NCBI RefSeq assembly: GCF_029101545.1
Contig: NZ_CP118866.1
Location: forward strand, 1,054,001 to 1,118,000
DNA: 64,000 bases
Reading direction: 5' to 3'
From: Amygdalobacter indicium
GTDB lineage: Bacteria > Bacillota > Clostridia > Saccharofermentanales > Fastidiosipilaceae
The notes under the pieces were generated by a model. The model saw nothing but the letters and a program-made list of their open reading frames with translations. It did not search any database and had not been told where the DNA came from. Position numbers and translations under genes: made by a program. How positions within the stretch are numbered: position 1 is the first letter of the stretch; the number at the start of each line of letters is the position of its first letter. Shown in pieces: positions 25,628-35,008 of this stretch.

Positions 25628-28432
25628 TTAACGTCTGCTGCTCAGTTTTCGCGTCGAGCGATGATACAACAACTTGAATATTTCACCGGCCGCAAAAGGT
25701 ACTAACGACAGCACAATGACAACGATCCAATCCTGCACCGTCAAAGAAACGGTATCAAAAATCGGTCGCAGGAACGGTACATACAGCACAACCAGCAACA
25801 GCAAGAAAGATAAGAGCGTCGAACGCACCATTACCTTATTGCTGAACAAACCGATGCTGAAAACGGAAAAATGTTCCGAACGGCAACTGAAAGCACGAAG
25901 TAACTCCGCACAAATCAAAGTTGTAAAAGCCATCGTACGCGCTCCGCTTGCCGGCATATGCCCCGGCAAAGCCAACCAATCAAACTCTTTGGCAATCTGT
26001 TTCACGCCGTCTGTCAGAATAAAGTCAGGATAAATATATCTGCCGTATGTAAAAGCGGCAAATACGCAAATAAAAATTGCACTTGCCTGAACCACAATCG
26101 ACCAGGCCATTTCTTTATCCAGAATTTTAGCCTTTCTCGCTCTGGGAGGTGCCAACATAATATCACGCTCGCCTTTTTCCTGGCCCAAAGCTAAAGCGGG
26201 GAAGGAATCGGTAACTAAATTCAACCAGAGTAATTGAATCGGTTCCAAAGGAATCATCTCCGGTCCCAAAATCATCAGACTTAAGAAAATAACCAGAATT
26301 TCTCCGATATTACATGACAGCAGGAAACCGACAAACTTACGGATATTGGCATAAATAATTCGCCCTTCTTCTACGGCGGCAACAATAGTTGCAAAATTAT
26401 CATCAGTCAGGATCATACCGGCAGCTCCCTTGGCTACTTCCGTCCCGGTAATTCCCATAGCAACGCCGATATCAGCCTGCTTCAAAGCCGGCGCATCATT
26501 AACACCGTCTCCGGTCATAGCACAAATAGCATCCTGCTTCCGTAAAGCCTCGACAATTTTCACCTTATGTTCGGGCGAAACACGAGCATAAACCGCTGTT
26601 GTCCCAACTTTGGCTGCCAATTCCTCATCACTCATATTACTGAGTTCAGTCCCGGTCAAAACAGCCTCGTCTTCATTCTCACCTACCAAGCCCAAATCAC
26701 GAGCAATAGCCACGGCAGTATCTTTATAATCACCGGTAATCATCTTCACCTTGATACCGGCTTCCTTACACACCTCTATCGCTTCTTTGGCTTCTTTTCT
26801 GGCCGGATCGATCATACCGGTCAGGCCGACGAAAATCATTTTATCTTCAGCGGCAAAATCAACTGTTTCAGTTTCCTTGTAAGCATAAGCCAGAACGCGC
26901 AAGGCCTGCTTCGCCAAATAGGAATTTTTTTGCAAAATTTCCGCCCGTCTTGCCGGTGTCAATTCCCGCACGCCCGTAGCAGTCAGTTCCGCCGTACAAT
27001 GCTGCAAAACAATATCAGGCGCACCTTTGGTCAATGACAAAGAATTATTTTCCGAGTCGCGGCAAAAAATCGACATCATTTTGCGGCCGGAGTCGAAGGG
27101 CAATTTACCGGTAATATCAATTTCATTTTCCAAAGAGCTTTTACTATATCCCAATTTACCGCTTAAAGTTAATAAGGCACCCTCCGTCGGATCCCCGATA
27201 ACCTTATATATTCCCGCCTGCAAATCCAAAGCCGCTTCATTACATAATGTAGCTATTTCCAACAGACGCCGGAAAGGACTTGACAAATTTTCAGCAGTTA
27301 AAACAGTATTATCAGCTGTTTTAACCTCACCGCTCGGGGTATAGCCGTTACCCGTAACACTGTATAATTCTTCCCCGACATAAACCTGTGTAACTGTCAT
27401 GGCATTTTGCGTTAAAGTACCTGTTTTATCGGAGCAAATAACATTAACCGAGCCTAAAGTTTCAACCGCCAACAGGCGTTTGACTATGGCATTCTTTTTG
27501 GCCATCCGATTCATACCCAAAGCCAGAACAATCGTCACAACAGCCGGTAACCCTTCCGGGATTGCAGCCACAGCTAAAGATACAGCGGTCATAAACAAAT
27601 TGAAAGGTTCACCGCCTTGAATTAAGCCGACCAGGAAAGTAATAATAGTAATAGCTATGCAGGCTATGCCCAAAACTTTGCCCAATTGGTTGATGCCGAC
27701 TTGTAACGGCGTCATTTGTTCGGAAATATCGGCCAATTTATTAGCGATAAAACCGATTTGTGTATTTTCACCCGTAGCAACGACCAAGGCCTCCGCCTGC
27801 CCGTAAGTCACAGCTGTAGTTGAAAAAAGCATATTTTTGCGATCGCCCAGTTGCAGCGGCTCCTGACTTATAAAGTCGGCATTTTTGTCGACAGGTACCG
27901 ACTCACCTGTTAAAGCCGCTTCTTCCACTTTCAAATTGGAAGCCGAAAGCAAGCGTAAATCCGCCGGCACAATATCACCGGCTTCCAGGCGCACAATATC
28001 GCCGCGGACCAACTTGGCAGCATCTATCTGCTGCAGCTTGCCGTCACGCACAACTTTAGCCGATTGCGACGTCAGCTTTTTCAACGCCATAACCGCTTTT
28101 TCCGCCTTACCTTCCTGCAAAACGCCCAAAACGGCATTAACAACAACAATGGCAATAATAATCAAAGATTCCAGTAAATCACCGGTAAAGCCGGATATTA
28201 AAGAAGCAACAATTAAGATAATAACTGTAAAATCTTCAAACTGGGCTAATATTTTTCGCCAAAACGGTTCCTGCGGTGCTTCCTTCAAACTGTTTTCACC
28301 CTCAGCCTGAAGGCGGGAATTCACCTGTTCAAGTGTCAAGCCGTTTTTCGCATCCGTATCCAAAAGTTGTAAAAGTTCACTCCGCTCAGCTTGATAATAA
28401 CGCATTTCTTCTTTTTTAATCTTATCTTCCAT
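25628..28432 (-). CDS. Calcium-transporting P-type ATPase (PMR1/SERCA type)
   Basis: P2A-type cation pump of 934 residues. It shows the actuator motif LTGESVPVDK, the phosphorylation site SDKTGTLTQNAM, the nucleotide-binding KGAPDIVL, and the hinge TGDGVNDAPALKQADIGVAMG. VAAIPEGLPAVV is the TM4 ion-binding motif of Ca2+ pumps, and NLVTDSFPALALG lies in TM6. About ten membrane segments. N-terminal cation-ATPase domain residues ~15-80. It exports Ca2+ (possibly Mn2+) from the cytoplasm. Alone between secG and serS. Confidence 0.93.
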   Translation of the reverse strand: MEDKIKKEEMRYYQAERSELLQLLDTDAKNGLTLEQVNSRLQAEGENSLKEAPQEPFWRKILAQFEDFTVIILIVASLISGFTGDLLESLIIIAIVVVNAVLGVLQEGKAEKAVMALKKLTSQSAKVVRDGKLQQIDAAKLVRGDIVRLEAGDIVPADLRLLSASNLKVEEAALTGESVPVDKNADFISQEPLQLGDRKNMLFSTTAVTYGQAEALVVATGENTQIGFIANKLADISEQMTPLQVGINQLGKVLGIACIAITIITFLVGLIQGGEPFNLFMTAVSLAVAAIPEGLPAVVTIVLALGMNRMAKKNAIVKRLLAVETLGSVNVICSDKTGTLTQNAMTVTQVYVGEELYSVTGNGYTPSGEVKTADNTVLTAENLSSPFRRLLEIATLCNEAALDLQAGIYKVIGDPTEGALLTLSGKLGYSKSSLENEIDITGKLPFDSGRKMMSIFCRDSENNSLSLTKGAPDIVLQHCTAELTATGVRELTPARRAEILQKNSYLAKQALRVLAYAYKETETVDFAAEDKMIFVGLTGMIDPARKEAKEAIEVCKEAGIKVKMITGDYKDTAVAIARDLGLVGENEDEAVLTGTELSNMSDEELAAKVGTTAVYARVSPEHKVKIVEALRKQDAICAMTGDGVNDAPALKQADIGVAMGITGTEVAKGAAGMILTDDNFATIVAAVEEGRIIYANIRKFVGFLLSCNIGEILVIFLSLMILGPEMIPLEPIQLLWLNLVTDSFPALALGQEKGERDIMLAPPRARKAKILDKEMAWSIVVQASAIFICVFAAFTYGRYIYPDFILTDGVKQIAKEFDWLALPGHMPASGARTMAFTTLICAELLRAFSCRSEHFSVFSIGLFSNKVMVRSTLLSFLLLLVVLYVPFLRPIFDTVSLTVQDWIVVIVLSLVPFAAGEIFKLLYHRSTRKLSSRR

Positions 28433-28557
28433 TGTTCTCTCTTTCTTCTACTGCCTAAAAAAAATCCTACATCGTCGCTACTGTTGCCTTTATTGGGGCT
28501 TATTATGCCTGAATTTAAGGAATAGGAACAAACAAATGTAAGATTTTTCCGGTAATC

Positions 28558-29832
28558 TTAACCTAAAACAGTTTTGCCGTGCAAATATTTCTGCAACACT
28601 TCCGGCACCCGCACTTTACCGTCGGCTGTCTGATATTGCTCCAAAATAGCAGGGAAAACTCTACTTGTGGCCAAACCGGAACCGTTTAAGGTATGAACAA
28701 ACTCAATCTTACCTGTTTTGCTGTCCCGATAGCGCATATTTCCTCTGCGAGCCTGATAATCCCTGGCGTTGGATACGGACGAAATTTCCTTATAGTCATT
28801 CATCGACGGAATCCAAATTTCAATATCGTAAGTTCTGGCCATCGAAGCGCTGCAATCACCTGCTGCCAACTTGCTCAGGCGATAATGCAATCCCAAGCCC
28901 TCAACCAACTTACAAGCTTTACCTACCAGCTCCTCGAAAGCGGCATCCGACCCGTCTTTGGTCGTATACTGGAACATTTCAACTTTATTGAACTGGTGAC
29001 CGCGAATCATACCGCGCTCTTCCGCCCGATAGCTGCCGGCTTCCCGCCGATAACAAGGTGTATAAGCGAAGAAACGCTTAGGCAATTCTTTTTCATCCAG
29101 AATCTCATCCCGATACAAATTAACTAATGCCGTTTCCGCTGTCGGTAACATAAAATTACTGCGTTCTTCAGCATGATCCAACCAGTAAACGTCATCAATA
29201 AATTTCGGGAACTGCCCGGCCGTGTAACCGCTGGCGTAATTCAACATATGAGGCGGCAAAATCATGGTATAACCGTCGGCTATATGCTGTTCCACAAAAT
29301 AATTCAGCAAAGCCCATTCCAATAAAGCACCGTCACCTGTATAAACCCAAGATCCTGAACCTGCCATTTTGGCACCGCGATTATAATCAATCAGATGCAA
29401 CTTCTCGGCAATATCCACATGATGCAACGGTTGGAAATCAAATTCCGGTTTCTTACCCCACATAGAGATAACTTTATTATTTTCCTTCCCGCCGCCTACC
29501 AGGTCATCATCCGGTAAATTGGGCAACGATTGCAGGAAAGTTGTCTGTTTCTCATTTATTCGGGCTAAATCAGCATCCAAACGCTTAACCTCTTCGGCAA
29601 CATTTTTCATTTCAGCTAATTGTTGACCGACATCTTCACCGTTTTTCTTCATAAGCGGGATTTGAGCGGAAACCTTATTGCGCAAAGCTTTCAATTCTTC
29701 CGTTTTTTGAATCAAAGCTCGACGTTCCTTATCAAGTTTAAGAAATTCCGTGAAATCGACGTTACAACCTTTTTTTGCCAATTTCTGGCTGACTAAATCC
29801 GTTTGCTGACGAATTAATTGAATGTCTAACAT
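28558..29832 (-). CDS. serS: Seryl-tRNA synthetase
   Basis: Class II synthetase of 424 residues. Residues ~30-100 form the antiparallel coiled-coil arm that holds the tRNA-Ser long variable arm. Motif 2 is CYRREAGSYRAEERGMIRGH and motif 3 is GSGLATSRVFPAILE. AAGGAG precedes the ATG at 29832. There is no T-box leader in the short upstream region. A tRNA-Ser gene lies elsewhere in the window. Confidence 0.98.
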   Translation of the reverse strand: MLDIQLIRQQTDLVSQKLAKKGCNVDFTEFLKLDKERRALIQKTEELKALRNKVSAQIPLMKKNGEDVGQQLAEMKNVAEEVKRLDADLARINEKQTTFLQSLPNLPDDDLVGGGKENNKVISMWGKKPEFDFQPLHHVDIAEKLHLIDYNRGAKMAGSGSWVYTGDGALLEWALLNYFVEQHIADGYTMILPPHMLNYASGYTAGQFPKFIDDVYWLDHAEERSNFMLPTAETALVNLYRDEILDEKELPKRFFAYTPCYRREAGSYRAEERGMIRGHQFNKVEMFQYTTKDGSDAAFEELVGKACKLVEGLGLHYRLSKLAAGDCSASMARTYDIEIWIPSMNDYKEISSVSNARDYQARRGNMRYRDSKTGKIEFVHTLNGSGLATSRVFPAILEQYQTADGKVRVPEVLQKYLHGKTVLG

Positions 29833-29867
29833 ACTGGCTCCTTATCTTTCCAAAAGTTTCAATCTTA

Positions 29868-29876
29868 ATTATACCA
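29868..29876 (-). promoter_or_regulatory. candidate extended -10 promoter of serS
   Basis: TGGTATAAT on the minus strand, about 35 nt upstream of the serS ATG. No clear -35 is seen. Confidence 0.4.
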
Positions 29877-29902
29877 ACATTTTAATCGCAATTATAGGCA
29901 TT

Positions 29903-30433
29903 TCAGTCTCCTCGACCGGTAACTTCACCTATTTTCAGCAAATTCGGGAAATTCTGTTGCCGCATATATTCATAAGCTAAAATTGCCGCCGCGTTGGACA
30001 AATTAAGGCATCTGGCTTCCGGCAGCATCGGAATACGCAGGCTCCTTTCAGGATGAGCCAACAAAAGCGACTCGGGCAAACCGTGAGTTTCCCGGCCGAA
30101 TAGAATTAAAGTATGCGGCGGATAATGTACTTCAGTATAGCAAAGTTTAGCTTTGGACGAAGTATAATAAATACCGCCGTCAGGATAGCGCTCCAAAAAA
30201 TCATGGAATAAATCATCCAAATGATCCCATAAGGTTAAATCCAATCTGAACCAATAATCCAAACCGGAGCGTTTAATCCGCTTATCATCAATTACAAAGC
30301 CTAATTTCCCGACCAAATGCAACTTCGCTCCGAGGGCGACGCAGGTCCGGGCTATATTTCCTGTATTTCCCGGTATTTCCGGTTCCAACAAAGCTATTTC
30401 CAATGAATTATTCTGCTTAACTTTTTCTTCCAC
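29903..30433 (-). CDS. trmL: tRNA (cytidine(34)-2'-O)-methyltransferase
   Basis: SPOUT-family methyltransferase that methylates the wobble nucleotide of some leucine tRNAs. EPEIPGNTGNIARTCVALGA, LILFGRETHGLPE and the knot motif RIPMLPEARCLNLSNAAAIL are typical of TrmL. 176 residues, slightly longer than usual because of N- and C-terminal tails. The GTG start at 30433 has GGAAG upstream. It lies just downstream of whiA. Confidence 0.94.
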   Translation of the reverse strand: MEEKVKQNNSLEIALLEPEIPGNTGNIARTCVALGAKLHLVGKLGFVIDDKRIKRSGLDYWFRLDLTLWDHLDDLFHDFLERYPDGGIYYTSSKAKLCYTEVHYPPHTLILFGRETHGLPESLLLAHPERSLRIPMLPEARCLNLSNAAAILAYEYMRQQNFPNLLKIGEVTGRGD

Positions 30434-30452
30434 TTTTCTTCCGTTCTTTCTA

Positions 30453-31562
30453 CTAATCTATAGTTTGCTGTAAGCTGTCTTTGGCGGCTGCCGTTGCTAA
30501 ATTATGCAACTTTCGCAAACGATAATACAAACCGTTACGCGAATATTTGATTGTGCTGAAATCCTGCAACTCTTTCAAAGAACATTCCGGGTTATCCAGA
30601 CGTAATTGAGCTACAAATTTCAAGTCTTCACTCAAGCTGTCCCATAAAGCTGAATTTTGCAAGGTCATAATTTCTTTGACCTGTTCAATGGCAACATTAA
30701 CAGTTTTACTGAGGTTGTAATTATCACAATTCACCACCCGATTGACATCACCGCGTAAGTGCCGATTAATCCTGATATTTTCGTATTCCAACAATTTTTG
30801 CTGAATACCGATAAACAGCAAAAAACTGCCTATTGCATCTCCGGAACGTAAAACCAGCTTCGAGGGCACAATCTTCTTTCTTTTTTTACGCGGGTGCCTA
30901 CTTTTGCGAACTTTAACCAAATTAATTTCAACCAGAAGTTCATGTAACAGTTCATAAACTGAACAACGACGACAAATAAATTCCAATTGATAAGTCAAGC
31001 TTGGATCGGCCAAGGAGGCTGCAGCTAAAAATAAAGCTTGCAGAATTGAACGTTTTTCCGCCGCTTCCAGGTTTTTGGCGTAAAAATGAAAGCCGTAAGT
31101 ATCCGGGTCGAAGGCGAAATAGCTTCTGAGAAAATCGGTTATTTGCCTTTTTTCTTTACTGCGCCTAATTAACAACGTAACACTGCTCTTGTTGCATTGT
31201 CTATCCGGTTTAATTTGGAAAATTTGCTCAAACAGTAAGAGCAGAACTTCTTCCAAAGTTTTATTGCGCACGCACAAGCTGATATAAAAAGGCTTGAAAA
31301 TTGCCTGGGTCAGGAGAATTATAAACAGCACAAATTCATCGGCATAACCTATTTCATCCGTTTTTTCAGTACCGCGACGCCCATAAGTAAATTCGGTCTG
31401 CAAACGGTTATATAAATTCTGTTTACGAAATTCCGCCAATTTAATCGGATGTTGCAAAAGCCTGTTTTTCATCGCCTGCAGAATTTCCTGTTTCGCGCTT
31501 TGGGAAAAAGTTAAATTGAGCTCCTCTCCCTGTTCAGCTGATTTATCTATAACTTCCGGCAT
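30453..31562 (-). CDS. whiA: DNA-binding protein WhiA
   Basis: Homologue of sporulation regulator WhiA, with a LAGLIDADG-like N-terminal domain and a C-terminal helix-turn-helix. In Firmicutes it influences cell division and chromosome segregation. NRVVNCDNYNLSKTVNVAIE is the diagnostic segment, and the last ~70 residues form the DNA-binding helices (CSLKELQDFSTIKYSRNGLY). 369 residues against ~315, with an extended N-terminus and a basic stretch RKSRHPRKKRKK (about 230-241). It lies directly behind murB; rapZ and yvcK, usually between these genes, are absent. Confidence 0.9.
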   Translation of the reverse strand: MPEVIDKSAEQGEELNLTFSQSAKQEILQAMKNRLLQHPIKLAEFRKQNLYNRLQTEFTYGRRGTEKTDEIGYADEFVLFIILLTQAIFKPFYISLCVRNKTLEEVLLLLFEQIFQIKPDRQCNKSSVTLLIRRSKEKRQITDFLRSYFAFDPDTYGFHFYAKNLEAAEKRSILQALFLAAASLADPSLTYQLEFICRRCSVYELLHELLVEINLVKVRKSRHPRKKRKKIVPSKLVLRSGDAIGSFLLFIGIQQKLLEYENIRINRHLRGDVNRVVNCDNYNLSKTVNVAIEQVKEIMTLQNSALWDSLSEDLKFVAQLRLDNPECSLKELQDFSTIKYSRNGLYYRLRKLHNLATAAAKDSLQQTID

Positions 31563-31567
31563 AAAAA

Positions 31568-32683
31568 TCAGTCCTCAAAATCCTGCTCGGTGAAATCACC
31601 TATATATCTGACTTCGGTAGCTAATGTGACACCGTATAACGATTGCACCGTTTCCTGTATCTTATGAATGAGCCGACAAATATCACGGGACTGACAATCT
31701 GTAGCAACATTAACAATAAATCCGGCATGCAGATCCGAAACCATCGCTCCGCCGATTCTGAAGCCCTTGAGCTTGGCATCGCTGATAAGTTTACCGGCAT
31801 AATACCCCTCCGGTCGCTTAAAAATCGAACCGGCGCTGGGATAATTGAGCGGTTGCAAACTCTCTCTTTTAATTGTTAAATCCTTAATTACAGCAGCAAT
31901 ATCCTGCTTATTCGCTTTTTGCACAAGATAAGTAACACCTAAAATCACTGCGCCCTGCATCGCCGGACTCATAAAATAACTGGAACGATATTGCAAATCC
32001 AAATACCCGGGACGCAATTCTATAATATTGCAATCCGGACTCAAATAACGCACGCCCAACAGGCAATCTGCAACCGTACCGCCGTAAGCGCCGGCATTCA
32101 TGTACGTCGTACCGCCCACAGTTCCGGGGATACCGCAGGCAAACTCCAAACCGCTGTAAGAATTTTGCGCCGCCAATTGGACCGTCCGTTTCAAAGTCTG
32201 ACCCGCCTGCACATGAATCAGCGCATAGCTTTGCCACTCTTCCTCCGACAAATGCTCTTTTCCTTGCAACGCCTTGTGCCTCTGAATTTCTTCAATATAA
32301 GGGTAATCCCAAGTACGATAATCAGGCGACAGCGCCGTCTTGGCAAAGCGGTCACCCAAATAAATAACCAGAGCATTAACACCGTTATCTGAAAGCAATA
32401 AATTACATCCCTGCCCCAGTAAAACTATAGGTAAATTCAATTGCTCCGTCTGCAAAAAGCGATAGAGCCGCATTAATTCACTTTCCGAAGTTACCTCATA
32501 AAACAGGGCTGCCTGACCGCCGACGGCGAAATTACAGTAAGGTTTCAAAGGAACCTGCCGTCTGATAGCCGGAAAAGCCGCCGCTAATTTGGAAAATGCC
32601 GCCTGCTCCCGCGCCTTATTGAACATAACTCTCTGTTCCGTCGCTGTCTGCAGCGCCGCAATTTCTTGTTGAAACAAACTCAT
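31568..32683 (-). CDS. murB: UDP-N-acetylenolpyruvoylglucosamine reductase
   Basis: FAD-dependent enzyme making UDP-MurNAc in peptidoglycan synthesis. GQGCNLLLSDNG and GIPGTVGGTTYMNAGAYGG are FAD-binding. YRSSYF and SAGSIFKRPEGYYAGKLI hold the catalytic Ser/Lys region; EVRYIG is at the end. 371 residues against ~300. The extra length includes an N-terminal arm and an insertion of about 45 residues (~110-155, rich in Glu, Trp and Tyr). GAGGTAGAT precedes the ATG. Operon hprK-murB-whiA-trmL on spacing. Confidence 0.95.
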   Translation of the reverse strand: MSLFQQEIAALQTATEQRVMFNKAREQAAFSKLAAAFPAIRRQVPLKPYCNFAVGGQAALFYEVTSESELMRLYRFLQTEQLNLPIVLLGQGCNLLLSDNGVNALVIYLGDRFAKTALSPDYRTWDYPYIEEIQRHKALQGKEHLSEEEWQSYALIHVQAGQTLKRTVQLAAQNSYSGLEFACGIPGTVGGTTYMNAGAYGGTVADCLLGVRYLSPDCNIIELRPGYLDLQYRSSYFMSPAMQGAVILGVTYLVQKANKQDIAAVIKDLTIKRESLQPLNYPSAGSIFKRPEGYYAGKLISDAKLKGFRIGGAMVSDLHAGFIVNVATDCQSRDICRLIHKIQETVQSLYGVTLATEVRYIGDFTEQDFED

Positions 32684-32701
32684 ATCTACCTCATTTTTGA
32701 C

Positions 32702-33637
32702 CTAAATCAATACAGTCTTATCTTCCGTATTACCGAACAAACGAGTAAGCAAAGCTTCGGCAGCGTTATATCCCATTTGTTTTTGCCGAAAATTAATCGC
32801 CGCCACTTCAGCAATAATGGCCAAGTTACGGCCGGGACGCACAGGAATGGTAATAGACGGAACTTTAATTCCTAAAATATCTGTATATTCTTCTTTAGTT
32901 CCCAAACGCTCATATACTTTATTCTCATCCCATAATTCCAAATTAATAACGAAATTAATCGTATCCTGAATTTTAACGGAAGACACACCGTAAAGCTCTT
33001 TCACATCCATGATTCCCAAGCCTCTGATTTCAATCAAATGCCGAATCATCTCAGGCGCCTGACCCAACAAAGTTGTATCGCTGACACGTTTAACTTCCAC
33101 CAGATCATCAGCGATCAAACGATGACCGCGCTTAACAATCTCCATTGCAGTTTCCGACTTACCGACACCGCTTTCACCTAAGATCAGAATACCCTCACCG
33201 TAAATTTCAACTAAAACTCCGTGTAAAGTCGTATGCGGTGCCAATTCCAGATTAAGGAACTTAATCAAAGCACTGATTAAATCACTGGTCGCCTGCGGTG
33301 TACGTAAAAGAGGTACATTGTAACGCTTGGAAGCTACCAACATTTCAGTCGAAACCTCCAAATCTCGAGAAATAATCAGAGCCGGAATACCGCGGGCAAA
33401 CAAATTGGACAAACGCACCAGACGTTCTTTCGGCGCGCACTGATCGAGATAAGCCATTTCCATATTACCTATAAGCTGCAAACGATTAGCTCCGAAATGA
33501 TCGAAAAATCCCGTCAATTGCAGTCCCGGTCGCGTAACATCCGCAACTTGGATAATAACTTCATCCAAACTTGTATAGCTGGTAATAACTTCCAACTTAA
33601 ATTCGTCAATAATTCGTTTCAAACTTACTGAAGGCAT
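32702..33637 (-). CDS. hprK: HPr kinase/phosphorylase
   Basis: Bifunctional sensor that phosphorylates Ser46 of HPr and controls carbon catabolite repression in Firmicutes. GESGVGKSETAMEI is the P-loop; LIADDLVEVKR and EIRGLGIMDVKELYG are HprK signature motifs. With the start at MPSVSLKR the protein has 311 residues, the family length. An ATG at 33667 in the same frame overlaps the preceding gene. No HPr or PTS genes are in the window. Confidence 0.95.
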   Translation of the reverse strand: MPSVSLKRIIDEFKLEVITSYTSLDEVIIQVADVTRPGLQLTGFFDHFGANRLQLIGNMEMAYLDQCAPKERLVRLSNLFARGIPALIISRDLEVSTEMLVASKRYNVPLLRTPQATSDLISALIKFLNLELAPHTTLHGVLVEIYGEGILILGESGVGKSETAMEIVKRGHRLIADDLVEVKRVSDTTLLGQAPEMIRHLIEIRGLGIMDVKELYGVSSVKIQDTINFVINLELWDENKVYERLGTKEEYTDILGIKVPSITIPVRPGRNLAIIAEVAAINFRQKQMGYNAAEALLTRLFGNTEDKTVLI

Positions 33638-33660
33638 AAACTCCCCGCCTTTACCCGTAC

Positions 33661-34872
33661 TCAACACTCGCGCTCAACTGGCAAAGAATAATGTGTTAAT
33701 ACTCTCAGCCAGTCACGCAAATCTTCGGACTCCAAAATTTCAGTCGCTGTATAATTAGACTGTAAGTAGTCACGCAGGCGTCGGGCCAAAGTTAAACTAC
33801 CACAATCAATAATCAGTTCCGCTATATACATATTACCACTATTCGTGCTGACTGTTAGATCAAAAATTTGCGAAAAATTGCGAATAAATCCTGTCAGCTC
33901 GGAAGTAGGAGGCAAATTAACAGCCGACTCGGCATCTATAGGTCCGCTTTGCGCTTCAACCAAACTGCCGTAAGCTGTAAAAAGTAATTGAATTTCAGCA
34001 AGTAAGCGTTCATCTTGCAGTAAAACATTCTTGGACGCCGTCTGTTTGAGTCGACCTAAAACCGTTTCTGTCAGCTTCTCCAAAAGCTGAATATGTTCCG
34101 CGGCTAAAAATGCAGTTAGACGCAATAAAACCTGACTCAAACTGTCGTTTTTCTCGGCAATCTCCCCGAATTTCGGCAAAAGTCGAGCATATTGTTCGGA
34201 AAGGATCCGCCGCACGGAATGTAAATTTTCTGCACTTACCGCCTGATAGACCAAATTAAGCGGCTCTTGTCGCCGATTAAAAATAAGGTCCGCTAATTCG
34301 ACTAAGAAACGGGTACAATTATAATCCGCCTGTGCTTGTAAGACTTCTTGCTTAAACTGCCAATTAGTTGCCGCCGCCTGCGCCGACAAATCAGCCATCA
34401 GCGCCCGATATTCCTGCTTAAGTTTTTCAGAAGCAGTCGTATCGCTCGGCACCTGAGCCAGTAAATTAAGGAATTCTTCCGGAATACGCGAACGTAAGTC
34501 CTGCAATTTCGCTGTACTGCACGCTTCAAAATCCGCCACGCAACCGTAAAAATCAGGCAAAGGTAAATTGTAAGCCGTCTGCAAAAAAGCAGATATACAA
34601 GCAGGATGATTGGCAACTGCAATAAGCAGCTGCGGCGGCAAATATGCAAAATTCTGATAAGCTGAAAAATACGGCAATAATTGTTCGGGCACCTCGGACA
34701 ACAATCGGCAATAATTATATTCCGATAATTTATAGCTGAGACAATCTGCCGGCACCGCCTTCTCCATCAACTCGTTCAAAGCCTGCTCTTCCGCTGCCTG
34801 TAAAACCAAACAATGCAACAGCACCTGAGAAAGAGTCCTGTTATCTACTTCTAAAATTTTATTCACGCTCAT
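33661..34872 (-). CDS. Unrecognised 403-residue protein, probably all-helical
   Basis: No family recognised. The product is soluble-looking, with no signal peptide or membrane segment, and rich in Leu, Ala, Glu and Gln. It shows heptad-like leucine spacing over much of its length, which suggests bundled helices. Residues ~1-110 (LSQVLLHCLVLQAAEEQALN onwards) and ~190-330 look like separate helical units. A more mixed C-terminal domain (~335-395) contains IAELIIDCGSLTLARRL. It ends at the hprK start with overlapping or abutting codons, so it is probably cotranscribed with hprK-murB-whiA. A link to wall synthesis or division is only positional. Confidence 0.75.
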   Translation of the reverse strand: MSVNKILEVDNRTLSQVLLHCLVLQAAEEQALNELMEKAVPADCLSYKLSEYNYCRLLSEVPEQLLPYFSAYQNFAYLPPQLLIAVANHPACISAFLQTAYNLPLPDFYGCVADFEACSTAKLQDLRSRIPEEFLNLLAQVPSDTTASEKLKQEYRALMADLSAQAAATNWQFKQEVLQAQADYNCTRFLVELADLIFNRRQEPLNLVYQAVSAENLHSVRRILSEQYARLLPKFGEIAEKNDSLSQVLLRLTAFLAAEHIQLLEKLTETVLGRLKQTASKNVLLQDERLLAEIQLLFTAYGSLVEAQSGPIDAESAVNLPPTSELTGFIRNFSQIFDLTVSTNSGNMYIAELIIDCGSLTLARRLRDYLQSNYTATEILESEDLRDWLRVLTHYSLPVEREC

Positions 34873-34930
34873 TTCTCCCTACCGGATCATTTCTTCAATT
34901 TTACTAAAAATTAAGTTCAACGGCAAAGCA

Positions 34931-34973
34931 AAAATACACCGGGAATCAACCGTCTTGCAGTCAACTCCCGGTG
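34931..34973 (-). terminator. Rho-independent terminator after the large surface protein
   Basis: CACCGGGA and TCCCGGTG form an 8-bp stem with a 21-nt loop, followed by a T-rich run on the minus strand, about 35 nt past the stop at 35009. Confidence 0.75.
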
Positions 34974-35008
34974 CTTACAGGTCAACAATTATGACTATTG
35001 CTTATCAT

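Noticed and set aside
29833..29902. T-box leader for serS
   Set aside because: Only 70 nt lie between serS and trmL, too short for a T-box, and no TGGN box or terminator pair is present.
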